From Benincasa hispida (Eukaryota; Streptophyta; Magnoliopsida; Cucurbitales; Cucurbitaceae), in assembly GCF_009727055.1 (NCBI RefSeq), contig NC_052357.1, positions 3,228,610-3,292,609 on the forward strand: a stretch of 64,000 nucleotides of DNA. The letters run 5' to 3'. The notes beneath the pieces were generated by a model. It ran no database searches and was not told the origin of the DNA. It was given only the letters and a program-made list of their open reading frames with translations. A program made the translations under genes and the position numbers. Of this stretch, positions 11,389-21,381 are shown piece after piece. Positions within the stretch are counted from its first letter, which is position 1. Every line of letters starts with the position of its first letter.

Positions 11389-14300
11389 ATGTCGTCCAAG
11401 CAAGGTACGTCATTTCCTTATCCTTTTGGAAAATGTTAGCTTTTAATTTCGATTCGATCATCTTTGTCTATGCTACGATATATGATTCGATTCCCTTTTT
11501 AATTTTTTTAATTTTTTACCATTTAAACTTGATATGGAGAATCGATTTTGTCCTATATTTTTGTAGGAGGGAAAGCAAAGCCGTTGAAGCAACCCAAGGT
11601 TGAGAAGAAAGAATATGACGAGGTATGCTTTGAATTTATTATTTTATGGTTCTTTATTTTGAATGCAACTTTTGGGATCGTAGAGTTTCAATCTGCCTTA
11701 CTTTCATTGTTTGGTTGTGTGTTTTTGGGTAGAAATCAGGATACTGGATTGTTTGTTCTTAAACATTAGGTGGAATTTGCCGTAACGAGTGAATCGACAA
11801 GTCCAATGCCTTTTTTTTGTTTTGGCTAAATCTGACTAGTAGAATGCCTCTCCACCTTGTATTGTGCCCAAAGAGAGTTTCTTCATGTTCGTTTCTCTCC
11901 TACATCAAATCTGTATTCGTTGGTTCATCTTCTCTTTCTGGAACGTCCCATTTCTACTTATGTTCATCTCGGAACCAGAGCACTAAAGCCCACTCAGTCC
12001 GACCATCTCCAAGACCAGCTCTTGAGCCCACTTTGGAGCAATCGCTGGTGTCTTACTATGCTTCTCTCCTTCAATCTTGCGTCATCCGAAAGGCGATAGA
12101 GCCTGGAAAGCAGCTTCACGCTCGTATGTGGCAAATGGGTATTAGTTTCAACCCTCTCTTGGCTACTAAACTAGTGAATCTTTACTGCATTTGCAACTCT
12201 TTGACAAATGCTCATCTCTTGTTTGATAGAATTTCCAAACGAAATCTGTTCCTTTGGAATGTTATGATTCGAGGTTATGCTTGGAATGGACCATATGAGG
12301 TTGCAATTTCGCTTTACTACCAAATGCAAGATCATGGTCTTGTGCCCGATAAGTATACCTTCCCATTTGTGCTCAAAGCTTGCTCTGCTCTCTCTGCCAT
12401 GGAAGAGGGAAAGAAGATTCATAAAGATGTCTTACGCATTGGGTTGGAGAGTGATGTATTTGTTGGTGCGGCCCTAATTGATATGTATGCTAAATGTGGT
12501 TGTGTAGAGGGTGCTCGACAGGTGTTTGATAAAATTGATGAGAGAGATGCTGTGTGTTGGAACTCCATGCTTGCAACTTATTCTCAAAACGGGCAACCAG
12601 ATGAGTCACTTGCTCTATGCAGAGTGATGGCGTTTGATGGGGTGAAGCCCACTGAGGGGACACTTGTCATCTCCATCTCAGCTTCAGCTGACAATGGCCT
12701 TCTACCTCAAGGGAAGGAGCTTCATGGTTATAGTTGGAGACATGGATTTGAGTCAAATGACAAGGTGAAAACTGCATTGGTGGATATGTATGCCAAGAGT
12801 GGCTCAGTTAATGTTGCTAGGAGTTTGTTTGAGATATTGGAGGAGAAGAGGGTAGTCTCTTGGAACGCCATGATCACTGGGTATGCAATGCATGGTCATG
12901 CTAAGGAAGCTTTGGACTTGTTTGAGAAGATGAAAGGGAAAGCTCTACCTGATCATATAACTTTTGTTGGAGTTCTCGCTGCCTGCAGCCATGGAGGGTT
13001 GCTTAATGAAGGGAAGATGTATTTCAGATCAATGGTAAGTGATTACATTATATGTCCGACTGTTCAACACTACACTTGTATGATTGATTTACTTGGTCAT
13101 TGTGGTCACTTGGAAGAAGCATACAACCTCATAATGGAAATGAGAGTAGAGCCAGATGCTGGTGTCTGGGGTGCGTTGCTTCACTCGTGCAAAATCCATG
13201 GCAATGTGGAGATGGGTGAGCTAGCACTAGAGAAGCTGATTGAGCTTGAACCTGATGATGGCGGGAACTATGTTATTCTGTCAAATATGTATGCTCAAGC
13301 TGGTAATTGGGAAGGAGTTGCAAGACTAAGGGATCTAATGATGGATAAGGGCTTGAAGAAAAGTATTGCTTGTAGTTGGATAGAAGTGAGAAACAAAGTT
13401 CATGCCTTCTTGTCAGAAGATACTTCTCATCCTGAGTCTGAAGCAATCTATGCCGAGTTAAAATGGATAGGGAAGTTGATGAAAGAAGCTGGCTATGCAC
13501 CGCAAATTGGGTCAGTTTTCCACGATGTTGAAGATGATGAAAAGGTTGATATGGTGTGTTGTCATAGTGAAAGATTGGCCATTGCTTTTGGACTCATCAG
13601 CACACCTGTGGGAACTAAGCTCTTGATTATTAAGAACCTTCGAGTTTGTGAGGATTGTCATGTTGCAATCAAGTTCATATCGAAAATCACTGAGAGGGAA
13701 ATTACTATTAGAGATGTTAATCGTTATCATCACTTCAAAGATGGACATTGCTCTTGTGGTGATTTCTGGTGAACGGCTGGATAAGAATTTTGAAAACTCC
13801 AACTTGGGTGACAAACATGGGAAGTAGATGTAATCTTATTTTGCTATGGATGAGAATTGAAGAATTTTGGGTATAACAATTAAGGTATTCTTGTCCAAAG
13901 TAAGGATTTTCTTGCCGTGAATAACCTTGAATCATTGGAAATGAGAAATTAATTGTGAAGCAAAAGCAATAACCTTGGCCAATAAAAGGACCCTTTTACT
14001 CTTGAACTAAGGAAGGGTCGAGACATTGAGCAGCTACCCTTTTCGCCTTCCATTTCCAAAAATAAATAAATAAATAAATAAATAAAAGGTCAAGGGATCA
14101 GTGGAAAAGGCTCGTAGAGCATTTGAGTCTTGACTAATAAACTTGAAAGGACTTCTTCGGCTTCCTCTTTCTTTTCTACATCCGAACTGGCAAATGAAGT
14201 CTTAATGCTGTAAAGGATTTTATGCTTCAAAAGTTTCAAATGTGGGGTGCCCACTCTCAGGTTCTCATCAAAACTCCTCGAGGAGAAATGTTTACATTTA

Positions 14301-14926
14301 AGTAATGTGCACCTGATTTATGGGTTTGACATAGCTTTTTGCCCTTTTCACTATAAGCTAAGACATTTTTGTATTATTTTTTTAAATTTTTAGTTCAATA
14401 AGTAATTATTTCTGTCCATTCCATTCACCGGGGGGAAGGGAAGTTTAAGCTAAAATCATTAATTGATGCTCTCACTTGAAATTACTGCCTATTCCATTTA
14501 TTAGTCATTTTTAATCAATGGTTGCTTTCATGGAAAGGAAGATGGAGAGAACTTGTATCTGTAACTTTCTGTACCTTAATTCGATGTGGAGAATTTTTTT
14601 TTGTTGTCAGCTAAGTAGCATGACAAGGTAGTGGTTAAAAGGCCCGTATTATCTTCAGAACTACGGTTTGAATTTTACTGGATTTTCTCAACAGGTGGAT
14701 CTGGCCAAAATTCAAAAGAAGAAGGAAGAGGAAAAGGTGAGAACCATTACTTTTGAAGTTGAGACTGTCTCATAACTTTTCTTGTGGTCCATCAGCCGTC
14801 ACGAAGATTGCTACCAACTATAGTTTTGAGTTTGATGTTTTGCAGGCGCTCAAGGAACTTAGAGCAAAGGCTCAACAGAAGGGGACCTTTGGAGGTTCTG
14901 GCCTGAAGAAGAGTGGGAAGAAATGA
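11389..14926 (+). CDS. TMA7: Translation machinery-associated protein 7 (TMA7), four coding exons
   Basis: Coding exons are 11,389-11,404, 11,567-11,622, 14,695-14,736 and 14,846-14,926. All three introns have GT-AG borders (GTACGT, GTATGC and GTGAGA donors) and the frame is continuous. The product is 64 residues, the usual family length. It begins MSSKQGGKAKPLKQPK, has a central VDLAKIQKKKEEEKALKE helix and ends GGSGLKKSGKK, all hallmarks of TMA7 (formerly CCDC72), a small, very basic, conserved protein that co-purifies with cytoplasmic ribosomes in yeast. Exon 1 contributes only five codons plus one base, so ORF callers miss the gene. Intron 2 (11,623-14,694, 3.07 kb) contains a complete PPR gene on the same strand. 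Confidence 0.95.
11817..13772 (+). CDS. PLS-class pentatricopeptide repeat protein with E and DYW domains
   Basis: An uninterrupted 651-codon ORF. Residues 1-60 are Ser-rich with basic and few acidic residues, consistent with an organelle targeting peptide; a second in-frame ATG at 11,844 (Met10) is an alternative start. PPR motifs run from about residue 80 to 450 (for example LIDMYAKCGCVEGARQVFD, WNAMITGYAMHGHAKEAL). The E/E+ region is about 450-560 and the DYW deaminase-like domain 560-651, with HSE at 583-585, CEDCH at 611-615, HCSCG at 644-648 and a terminal DFW in place of DYW. Such proteins carry out site-specific C-to-U RNA editing in plastids or mitochondria; the target here is unknown. 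The ORF begins 194 bp downstream of TMA7 exon 2 and lies wholly in TMA7 intron 2. It is intronless, as is common in this class. Confidence 0.95.
   Translation: MFWLNLTSRMPLHLVLCPKRVSSCSFLSYIKSVFVGSSSLSGTSHFYLCSSRNQSTKAHSVRPSPRPALEPTLEQSLVSYYASLLQSCVIRKAIEPGKQLHARMWQMGISFNPLLATKLVNLYCICNSLTNAHLLFDRISKRNLFLWNVMIRGYAWNGPYEVAISLYYQMQDHGLVPDKYTFPFVLKACSALSAMEEGKKIHKDVLRIGLESDVFVGAALIDMYAKCGCVEGARQVFDKIDERDAVCWNSMLATYSQNGQPDESLALCRVMAFDGVKPTEGTLVISISASADNGLLPQGKELHGYSWRHGFESNDKVKTALVDMYAKSGSVNVARSLFEILEEKRVVSWNAMITGYAMHGHAKEALDLFEKMKGKALPDHITFVGVLAACSHGGLLNEGKMYFRSMVSDYIICPTVQHYTCMIDLLGHCGHLEEAYNLIMEMRVEPDAGVWGALLHSCKIHGNVEMGELALEKLIELEPDDGGNYVILSNMYAQAGNWEGVARLRDLMMDKGLKKSIACSWIEVRNKVHAFLSEDTSHPESEAIYAELKWIGKLMKEAGYAPQIGSVFHDVEDDEKVDMVCCHSERLAIAFGLISTPVGTKLLIIKNLRVCEDCHVAIKFISKITEREITIRDVNRYHHFKDGHCSCGDFW
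13981..13986 (+). terminator. Candidate poly(A) signal for the PPR gene
   Basis: AATAAA lies about 210 bp after the PPR stop codon, a usual 3' UTR distance. If used, it would end a PPR transcript inside the TMA7 intron. Confidence 0.45.
14058..14087. repeat. (AAAT)n microsatellite
   Basis: About seven uninterrupted AAAT/AATA units between the PPR gene and TMA7 exon 3. Confidence 0.9.
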
Positions 14927-14999
14927 GAGTTCCCTACACAATATCAATATATGTAGAACACTTGTGCTGAAATTGCAGGCTTGTGATGTCTTTTTGATC

Positions 15000-15042
15000 A
15001 ATAAATTGTTGACTGCTGCATGAATGCATGAATTTGAATAAA
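15000..15042 (+). terminator. Candidate poly(A) signals of TMA7
   Basis: AATAAA occurs at 15,000-15,005 and again at 15,037-15,042, 74 and 111 bp after the TMA7 stop codon. Confidence 0.55.
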
Positions 15043-15112
15043 GTAAAATCCAACGTGATCCTACTTTCTTGTTTTGTTCTGTGTAAAAGCCTGGAAGATC
15101 ATATGCTCGTGT

Positions 15113-15625
15113 AAGGGGTCTAAATGGTTTAGTTCGACTCGGTTTTAGTAGAAAATTGGAACCAAACCTATTAATTGATTAAAAATATGAAGAAACTGAA
15201 ACCGAACCAGGTTCAATAGTAAACTGAACCGCTCAGACCGGTGGTTGGGGCGGTTGGGTTCTCGGTTTACTGACTGACACTGTGTGGGCGCAGACTCACT
15301 TGCAGAAGAGGGATTATCTTGTAAATTTCGAAAATTAAAACAAAATCCAGCATCACCCAATTTTGTACTCGCAACCTTGTGTACAAAGGTGCACAAACTC
15401 GCCAACTTGACCAGAAGGCTATTGCCGCATAATATATGTATTTAATTGGCCGACTCAGTTTTGCAATTCATTTTCCTGCCCAACCTGATTCGAACTGAAA
15501 ATTTTAGGTTTTAACATATTTTCAACTCAAAACCGCCAACTCGACCGGTTTCAACTCGAACCGACGAGCGGTTTCAGTCAGTTTTGGCAGTTATATTGGT
15601 TTGTTGGTTTTTTCTTGCACCCCTA
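15113..15625. mobile_element. 513-bp hAT-type MITE with 8-bp target duplication
   Basis: The left end is AAGGGGTCTAAATGG. The right end, reverse-complemented, is TAGGGGTGCAAG. The exact 8-bp direct repeat GCTCGTGT flanks it (15,105-15,112 and 15,626-15,633). An 8-bp duplication with AGGGGT termini is the signature of the hAT superfamily. The interior is rich in AACCGA/TCGGTT words and encodes nothing recognisable. It lies about 190 bp downstream of TMA7. Confidence 0.85.
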
Positions 15626-15814
15626 GCTCGTGTCCTTTGTCTTTTGAATGGAATGAATATAGAAGCTGAATGCTTCTCAATAAATATATCTTTTTAAGTT
15701 TTTTTTTTTTTTTTTAGAATATTTTAAACTATATTTAAACCAAAAGCTAAAATGAATTGTTAGGCTAGGCACCGGTGAAGGGGAAGTTTTTTGGGAATTG
15801 GGATTGAAATTTAG

Positions 15815-16213
15815 TTGTAGGTAGGATGTTCATGGATTGAGTTGGGTTGAAGGAGTTTTTAGATTCAACTCAATTGTTTGATTTGTTAATTTCTTTAATC
15901 TAAATAATCTCTATTAAAAAATGAATTCAACCTAACTATGAAACATTTGGGTTGGGTTGATTCGGGCTAATCGGATTATTTATTCAAATTTATGTTCTAA
16001 AAAGAAGTAAGATGTTAATACGAAAAAATTTGATTGAATTATTTTCATATATTGAATTAATATTTAAACGTGTTTTTAATTTATATAATGATTTTTTTCT
16101 TTGCAAAATGTTAAAAAACTATTTTTAGGAGTTATTAAAGTAGATTATCCAAAAAAAAAAAAAAATTTATATAACTTATATAAATATATGTATATAATTG
16201 CATCATAAGTTTA

Positions 16214-16244
<31 letters not shown>

Positions 16245-16385
16245 TAAAGTTAACAATAAGTTTGGGTTGATTTAGGTTGGTTTGAGTTATTTTAGGTGAA
16301 CCCACTGACTCTACCTACAAAATTTTCTTTTATTTAAACCCAACCTAATTCAAATGAGTTGATAACCCAAATTGTATAGGTAGCA
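15815..16385. mobile_element. Probable decayed GGGTTGGGTTG-type MITE
   Basis: GATGTTCATGGATTGAG and GAGTTGGGTTG words near the left end are mirrored by AACCCAACCTAATTC and TTGATAACCCAAATTG near the right. Flanks GTAGGTAG and ATAGGTAG may be a degenerate 8-bp duplication. The terminal style resembles the larger hAT element at 21,935. The interior is AT-rich with a (TG)n(TA)n microsatellite at about 16,214-16,245. Confidence 0.4.
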
Positions 16386-17164
16386 GCAGAGCCAGAAATT
16401 TTGTATATGGGCACTATGTAATTAAAAAAATTGTACAAAAATGTAAAAATAAATTTCATAGCTCGATAGATTAACTAATTTAGTACATATTACAACTCTT
16501 CTTTACGAGTTTTCATGTTTTGAAATTGATCCAAATTTCTTGAATGAAAAAAATATGATTCTGAGACTGACAAAGACCTTGTAAATATATTCTATGAACT
16601 TGATCTTAAATATTATTATTATATTTAGAAATTTTAGTTTTTAGACTATGATTTGCAGGTAGTTCTTCTAATTGATTTCTACATATAATATATTAGAATC
16701 AAAGGTATGTTTTCCTTTTGAAGATGATGACTCTATGGTCTCTATTGTTATTTTTCTTTTAAAAAATATATCCATATTAATATAGAGTTATCTCTACAGA
16801 GATATTTCTCAATAAAAATATTATGAATTATTACATAGATTTAAAAGTACGAAAATTAAAAAGATTAAGAAAATTTTGAAACTTACTTGTGAATGGTATG
16901 ATACATATATCCTGACGAGAAACAAGAAACTTATTTTGTAGCTTTAGTTCTGAAATTAATTAAAATAAATATATAATAAGTAATACAAATATGAAAAATT
17001 AGGTTAAAAAAATTAACGATACATTTTTAATAGATTGTGAGAGTAAAAATTTTAGATTGAAAAAAATATCTATATTGAAATTGCTGCTAATTTATTATTA
17101 TTATTTTTATCATTGTCTTATTTTTTAAAAATTTCAGAAAGGTTAAATTAACATTTGGCTCCAT
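16386..17164. other. AT-rich spacer
   Basis: Very AT-rich DNA without ORFs. AGAGCCAGAAATTTTG near 16,389 and the opposite-strand GGAGCCAAATG near 17,153 hint at an old inverted-repeat element, but no target duplication supports this. Confidence 0.4.
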
Positions 17165-17557
17165 TATCGCCACTAGAATTCGATTTTTTATGAGAGTGGC
17201 TTGAAAGTCTTCGGATAACTCAGTCATCATCTGAATTCACTTTCTACGAGCTATTTAGTTCTTTGACACGTTCTTCCATAAGGGCAACAGAGCCCGACAA
17301 GCCATCCTCGCACTCGAAATTACCAGTTTTCATAGCTTTTGCTTCAGGGTCCTAACCCTTGTTAACAATTCCTTTATGGGCATCCTATCCAAGTGTTCAG
17401 CCACCATGTTGATTTTATTGGCCTTGTTAGAGACTTCTTATAACCACGTTTCTCAGAATCGAACTTGATTAGAGACTTCTATTAGATACAACATTTGCTC
17501 TTCTATCTTGACCAACTGGTCAACATGGGACTTATCCAACTGTTTCGTAGCGGACAT
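17165..17557 (-). pseudogene. Second, truncated chromovirus gag start
   Basis: Matches the beginning of the gag at 20,513 (the ELSEDF and MEERVKELD region in decayed form). It starts with an ATG at 17,557 next to a primer-binding site at 17,588-17,603 that has one mismatch. It ends near 17,165 with no further gag. Confidence 0.65.
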
Positions 17558-17604
17558 GATCATAACTTCTCAACTTCACGAACCAACTTGGCTCTAATAC
17601 CAAC

Positions 17605-18089
17605 GGTCACAATCGCCTTTTCGAAAGCTTCACTTAATGATTGTACGATACTTGTTCCCGCTCAAAAACAAGTTAGCCAATTTGAATTCAGATCGCCGAT
17701 GGCACACCGAGTAACTTTCACAACTTCTACCCCTGTTTCAGAGAAAACGAGTTTAGAGGAAAAAGTTTTTGTAAACATTTGAAAGCATGATTTGAGCAAA
17801 GAAAGATTGTAGTAGGCTAGAAAGCAATAAGCAACAACAACTACTTTATAGCACACCACTGGGTATGAGGAGATGATGATTAGTCTTACCCCTATATAGT
17901 ACATTCTAAACAAAAGGAAATCCGCCACCCATGCATATGGAAATAGGCGAGAGGTCATACACTAAGAAAAGTACATAGAAAGTAAACTAACTAGCAAAAT
18001 GAAATATATAGGATGAAAACATGGTAAAAAGAGGTAGAGGGGGACATGCGACCATGGGTAACACACCTTGGACAAGCATGGCCATGACA
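17605..18089 (-). repeat. Chromovirus LTR (internal or 3')
   Basis: A 485-bp copy. It ends on the plus strand in GGCCATGACA and begins GGTCACAATCGCC, where the sister LTR has TGTCACAATTGCC. It is next to the polypurine tract on one side and a primer-binding site on the other, so it serves as 3' LTR of one internal region and 5' LTR of the other. Confidence 0.8.
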
Positions 18090-18130
18090 TTCTCTCCCAC
18101 TCAATTGGTTGACGTCCCCGTCAATCGTCT

Positions 18131-18720
18131 CTACCCGAACTCAACAAATTGTTGAGTAATTGCCTTAAGGTCTTCTGTGCACTCCCAACGAACTTCTCTA
18201 TCTTGGAGGTTTTTCCACCTCTCCAGAAACTCTTCCAAACCTTGTCTTGGTCTTCTAACTTTACTGCTTCTTCCAACAAGTCTCTCATTGACTTCTTCCT
18301 CTGTCGTTCTCTTCGTCGTGGTAGGCGAACATGTCATAACACTACATCACTCATCAACATGGTCAGGGTGATAGGGCTTCAATCTACTTATGTGGATGAC
18401 AGGATGAATCTCCAACCACGACGGTAATTGCACCCAATAAGAGGCTTTCCCAACCTTTTCGATGACTTCCATTAGTTCTTCATATCTCCTCATGAGGGGA
18501 CGTTCTCTTTGGCTTCGCAATCGAAACTATTTTGGACGCAATCTTACTCGAACTTTGTCCCCTGGTAGGAACTTTCGGAATTTGGAACCTTTTCCTCCTC
18601 TTTGGAGGCAGGGACTTGTGTAAGTTATCCGACTCGACAACGCAACACTTTTCAAAGACACACAGAATTCTTAAGGGGCTTTCCCTTCCATGGTTTCAAT
18701 TAACTCATGGGTAAGGTCCC
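18131..18720 (-). pseudogene. Integrase C-terminal tail with chromodomain
   Basis: Minus-strand reading gives KPYHPD-type and NERLVGRSSKVRRPRQ motifs followed by LEEFLERWKNLQDREVRWE, corresponding to the chromodomain pattern in which W-K-x-L and V-x-W-E form the methyl-lysine-binding fold. The chromodomain defines the chromovirus clade and is thought to guide integration. The piece sits directly after protease because the catalytic pol genes have been deleted. Stops occur upstream. Confidence 0.7.
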
Positions 18721-19200
18721 TCTCCAACTGGAGGGCCGAGATCATCTTTATCTCGTTCGACTATTTGATCTCCACATGCACAACGGTGGGCGTAGATCCT
18801 ATGATCACTAAGAATTTGGCGAGGGGTATATGAATTACCTTGTGCTCGAGCAAGAATTTCATTTCCAACACCATGTCAAATTCGTCCATTTTAATGATCA
18901 TGAAATCGACAGGGCCACTCCAATCCCCCAACTTTATGACCGTTCTCTTTATTATTCCTGTAATAGGCAATGCCACAAAGTTCACTGTTTTTCATTTTTC
19001 TTACGCCTCCTTCACAACGCAGATTCAACCATCCGGCTTCTATTTCAGACATAAAATTATGGGTGGTTACAAAGTCGACCATAGTACTCTTGACCGATCT
19101 ATGGTTGACCCAAACATTTATATACATCAATCCACCTTTTCGGGATTCCTTATTTCTCCCATATTCCTCTGGAGGGGCAGCTAAGAATTTTAGAGCCCCA
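18721..19200 (-). pseudogene. Chromovirus protease remnant
   Basis: Minus-strand frames contain KSTMVDFVTTHNFMSE, where active relatives have a DTGATHNF-type aspartic protease site. Here the catalytic triplet has become DFV. Downstream, EFDMVLEMKFLLEHKVI matches the usual C-terminal part of the domain. Frames are broken. Confidence 0.65.
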
Positions 19201-19289
19201 ACTCATGGGGTTTCATCTTCCTCTGCTTGTATATTCTCGTCCTCTGTATGAACAACTTTTCTTTTCAAGTCCAAGGTTAATGAGGCTTG

Positions 19290-20513
19290 AAAGGCATTAA
19301 AGGCTACTCATTTCGGACACTTGCTTGCCTTGTTCTACCCCTTGCATATATAATAGAATGGGGACTGATGAAAATTTTGTTGATTTGGCCCTCGCACGTA
19401 TTACCAGTCTTCAGTTGAAGTGGTTTGCCATCCCCATTGATGTCTCTGTCTCCCCCATTATTGCTCGATGGGCTTGAACAGTTGCTCTTACTCCCTCTAG
19501 TTTGGGATCTCGAGTGTTACCTCATCTCTTGAGATTCATCAGTTAAGTCGAACAATCATTCGACCGCTGCATACGTGTCTGGAAGATCCTGTACTCCTTG
19601 TTCATATAATTTTGTTTTTACCCACGATTTCAGACCTTCGACAAAACATAAAACTTTGTCTTTTTCGGACATATCCCGTATGTCTAACATTAGCCCTAAA
19701 AATTGTTTCACATAGTCCCTAATAGTGTTGGTATATCTCAATTCTTGTAGCTTACATCTTGCCAAAATTTCAACATTTTTGGAGAAGAATTGAGATCGCA
19801 TCTCTTGTTTCAGTCTCTCCCATGTGTTGATGGTGCACCGACCCTCTTGAATGTCCAGGAAACGAGACCTCCACTATAACTTGGTATCCTCTGCTAGATG
19901 CATCATTACCAATGTGATCTTTGATTCTTCAGTAGCTATGCTCGTAGCTCTGAAATACTGCTCCATATCAAAGATAAAATTTTCTAGCGCTTTCACGTCA
20001 CGAGCCCCACATAAGAACTTGGGCTTGGGTACTTTTACTCCGTTGAATTGGACTGCACCCCTAGCTGGGGTCTAGTTTCCCACCGCTCTCATGGTGAGGT
20101 TAACTCTTGCACTGATATCCGTAATCTCTGCTCGGACGACATCGAGAGTGGCTCGAAAGTCTTCAGATAACTCAGTTACCATCTGAATTATCGCTTTCTG
20201 CAAGCTGTCTAGTTCTTTGACACGCTCTTCCATAGGGGCAACAGGGCCCAGACGAGCCTTCCCCATGCTCGAAATTACCAGTTCTTATAGCTTTTTCTTC
20301 TAGGGTTTCAACCCTTGTTAACAATTCCTTTACGGGCATACCGTCCAAGGGGCCAGCCACTGCGTCGATTTCATTAGCCTTGTTAGAGACTTCTTGTAAC
20401 CGAGTTTCTAGGAACCGATCTTAATTAGGGACTTCTATTAGATACAACATTTGCTCTTCTATTTCGACTAACCGGTCAACATGGGATTTGCCTAACTATT
20501 TCGTAGTAGACAT
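19290..20513 (-). pseudogene. Chromovirus gag with capsid domain
   Basis: Starts at an ATG at 20,513 just inside the 5' primer-binding site. It contains MEERVKELDSLQKAIIQMV and LSEDFRATLDVVRAEI segments, then the retrotransposon-gag capsid core (19,801-19,556) with EMRSQFFSKNVEILARCKL and KVLCFVEGLKSWV. Several stops and frameshifts break the frame. It would form virus-like particles in an active element. Confidence 0.75.
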
Positions 20514-20544
20514 GATCACAGCTTCTCAACTTCATGAGCCAACT

Positions 20545-20559
20545 TGGCTCTGATACCAA
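20545..20559 (-). other. Primer-binding site for initiator-Met tRNA
   Basis: On the minus strand TTGGTATCAGAGCCA, the usual complement to the initiator methionine tRNA 3' end, one base inside the 5' LTR. Confidence 0.8.
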
Positions 20560-20560
20560 C

Positions 20561-21035
20561 TGTCACAATTGCCCTTTCGGAAGCTTCACTTAGAGATTGT
20601 GCAACACTTGTTCCCACTCAAGAACAAGTTAGCCAATTCGAATTCGAATCGCCGATAGCACACCAAGTGCTTTTCACAACCTCCACCTCAAAAATGAGTA
20701 TAGAGGAAAAGGATTCGCAAACGTTTGAAAACATGATTTGAGTAAAGAAAGATTGTAGTAGGCTAGAAAGCAATAAGCAACAACAATAGCTTTATAGCAT
20801 ACCACTTCGAGTATGAGGATATGATGATTAATCTTACCTTCATATAGTGCATTTTAAACAAAAAGATATCCGCTACCCTTGCATATGGAAATGAGCGACG
20901 TCATACACTAAGAAAAGTATATAGGAAGTAAACTAACTAGCAAAATGAAATACATAGGATGAAATCATGATAAAAAGAGGTGGAGACGAACATGCGGCCA
21001 TAGGCAATACGCCCTGGACAAGCATGACCATGACA
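20561..21035 (-). repeat. Chromovirus 5' LTR
   Basis: A 475-bp LTR running TGTCACAATTGCC to GACCATGACA on the plus strand. Nearly all of it aligns with 17,605-18,089. Confidence 0.85.
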
Positions 21036-21381
21036 CTAGCCGATTACGATGATAACAATTTTAGTCACATAAAATTGCTACTAATTGGATTTCGTAGCAC
21101 AAAGTTTTAAGCTCGCATGGGAAAAGGCCTAAGATGATCTAATCCTAACTCGATTTCTTTCTTCATCTCACTATCAGCCATTCTCCCTCGTTTTCACAGT
21201 AGCTGGCCGCACGCGTTTCCCCTCCCGAATTCCCCCTTGCGCTCCATTAGATTTCCTCCATTGGAGATTCAAGTAGCAAGGACCACTATCGATCTTGCAT
21301 TGTTCGAAAGTGAAAGAAGCCTGGATCCATTTCCATATTTAATTCCACCATTACCTAATTTTCTTGCCAATTTCCATGTCT
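21036..21381. other. Spacer between chromovirus and copia
   Basis: About 350 bp with no recognisable gene or element. It is CT-rich around 21,150-21,250. Confidence 0.5.

Larger units (their letters stand above)
13773..14694 (+). other. PPR 3' region and remainder of TMA7 intron 2
   Basis: Noncoding DNA between the PPR stop codon and TMA7 exon 3. It includes a possible poly(A) signal, an AAAT microsatellite and a T-rich tract ahead of the exon 3 acceptor at 14,693-14,694. Confidence 0.7.
17165..21035 (-). mobile_element. Chromovirus (Ty3/gypsy) deletion derivative, LTR-internal-LTR-internal
   Basis: Read on the minus strand, the order is 5' LTR (21,035-20,561), initiator-Met primer-binding site, gag, protease remnant, integrase chromodomain tail, polypurine stretch (GAGTGGGAGAGAA), LTR (18,089-17,605), then a second primer-binding site and gag start that stop near 17,165. 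RT, RNase H and the integrase core are missing. The direct repeat of LTR plus internal sequence suggests unequal LTR recombination between tandem elements, or two adjacent truncated copies. No ORF is intact, so it could only move with proteins supplied in trans. Confidence 0.75.

Noticed and set aside
12171..13935. Antisense ORFs across the PPR gene
   Set aside because: Short, without domains, and explained by codon composition of the PPR coding strand.
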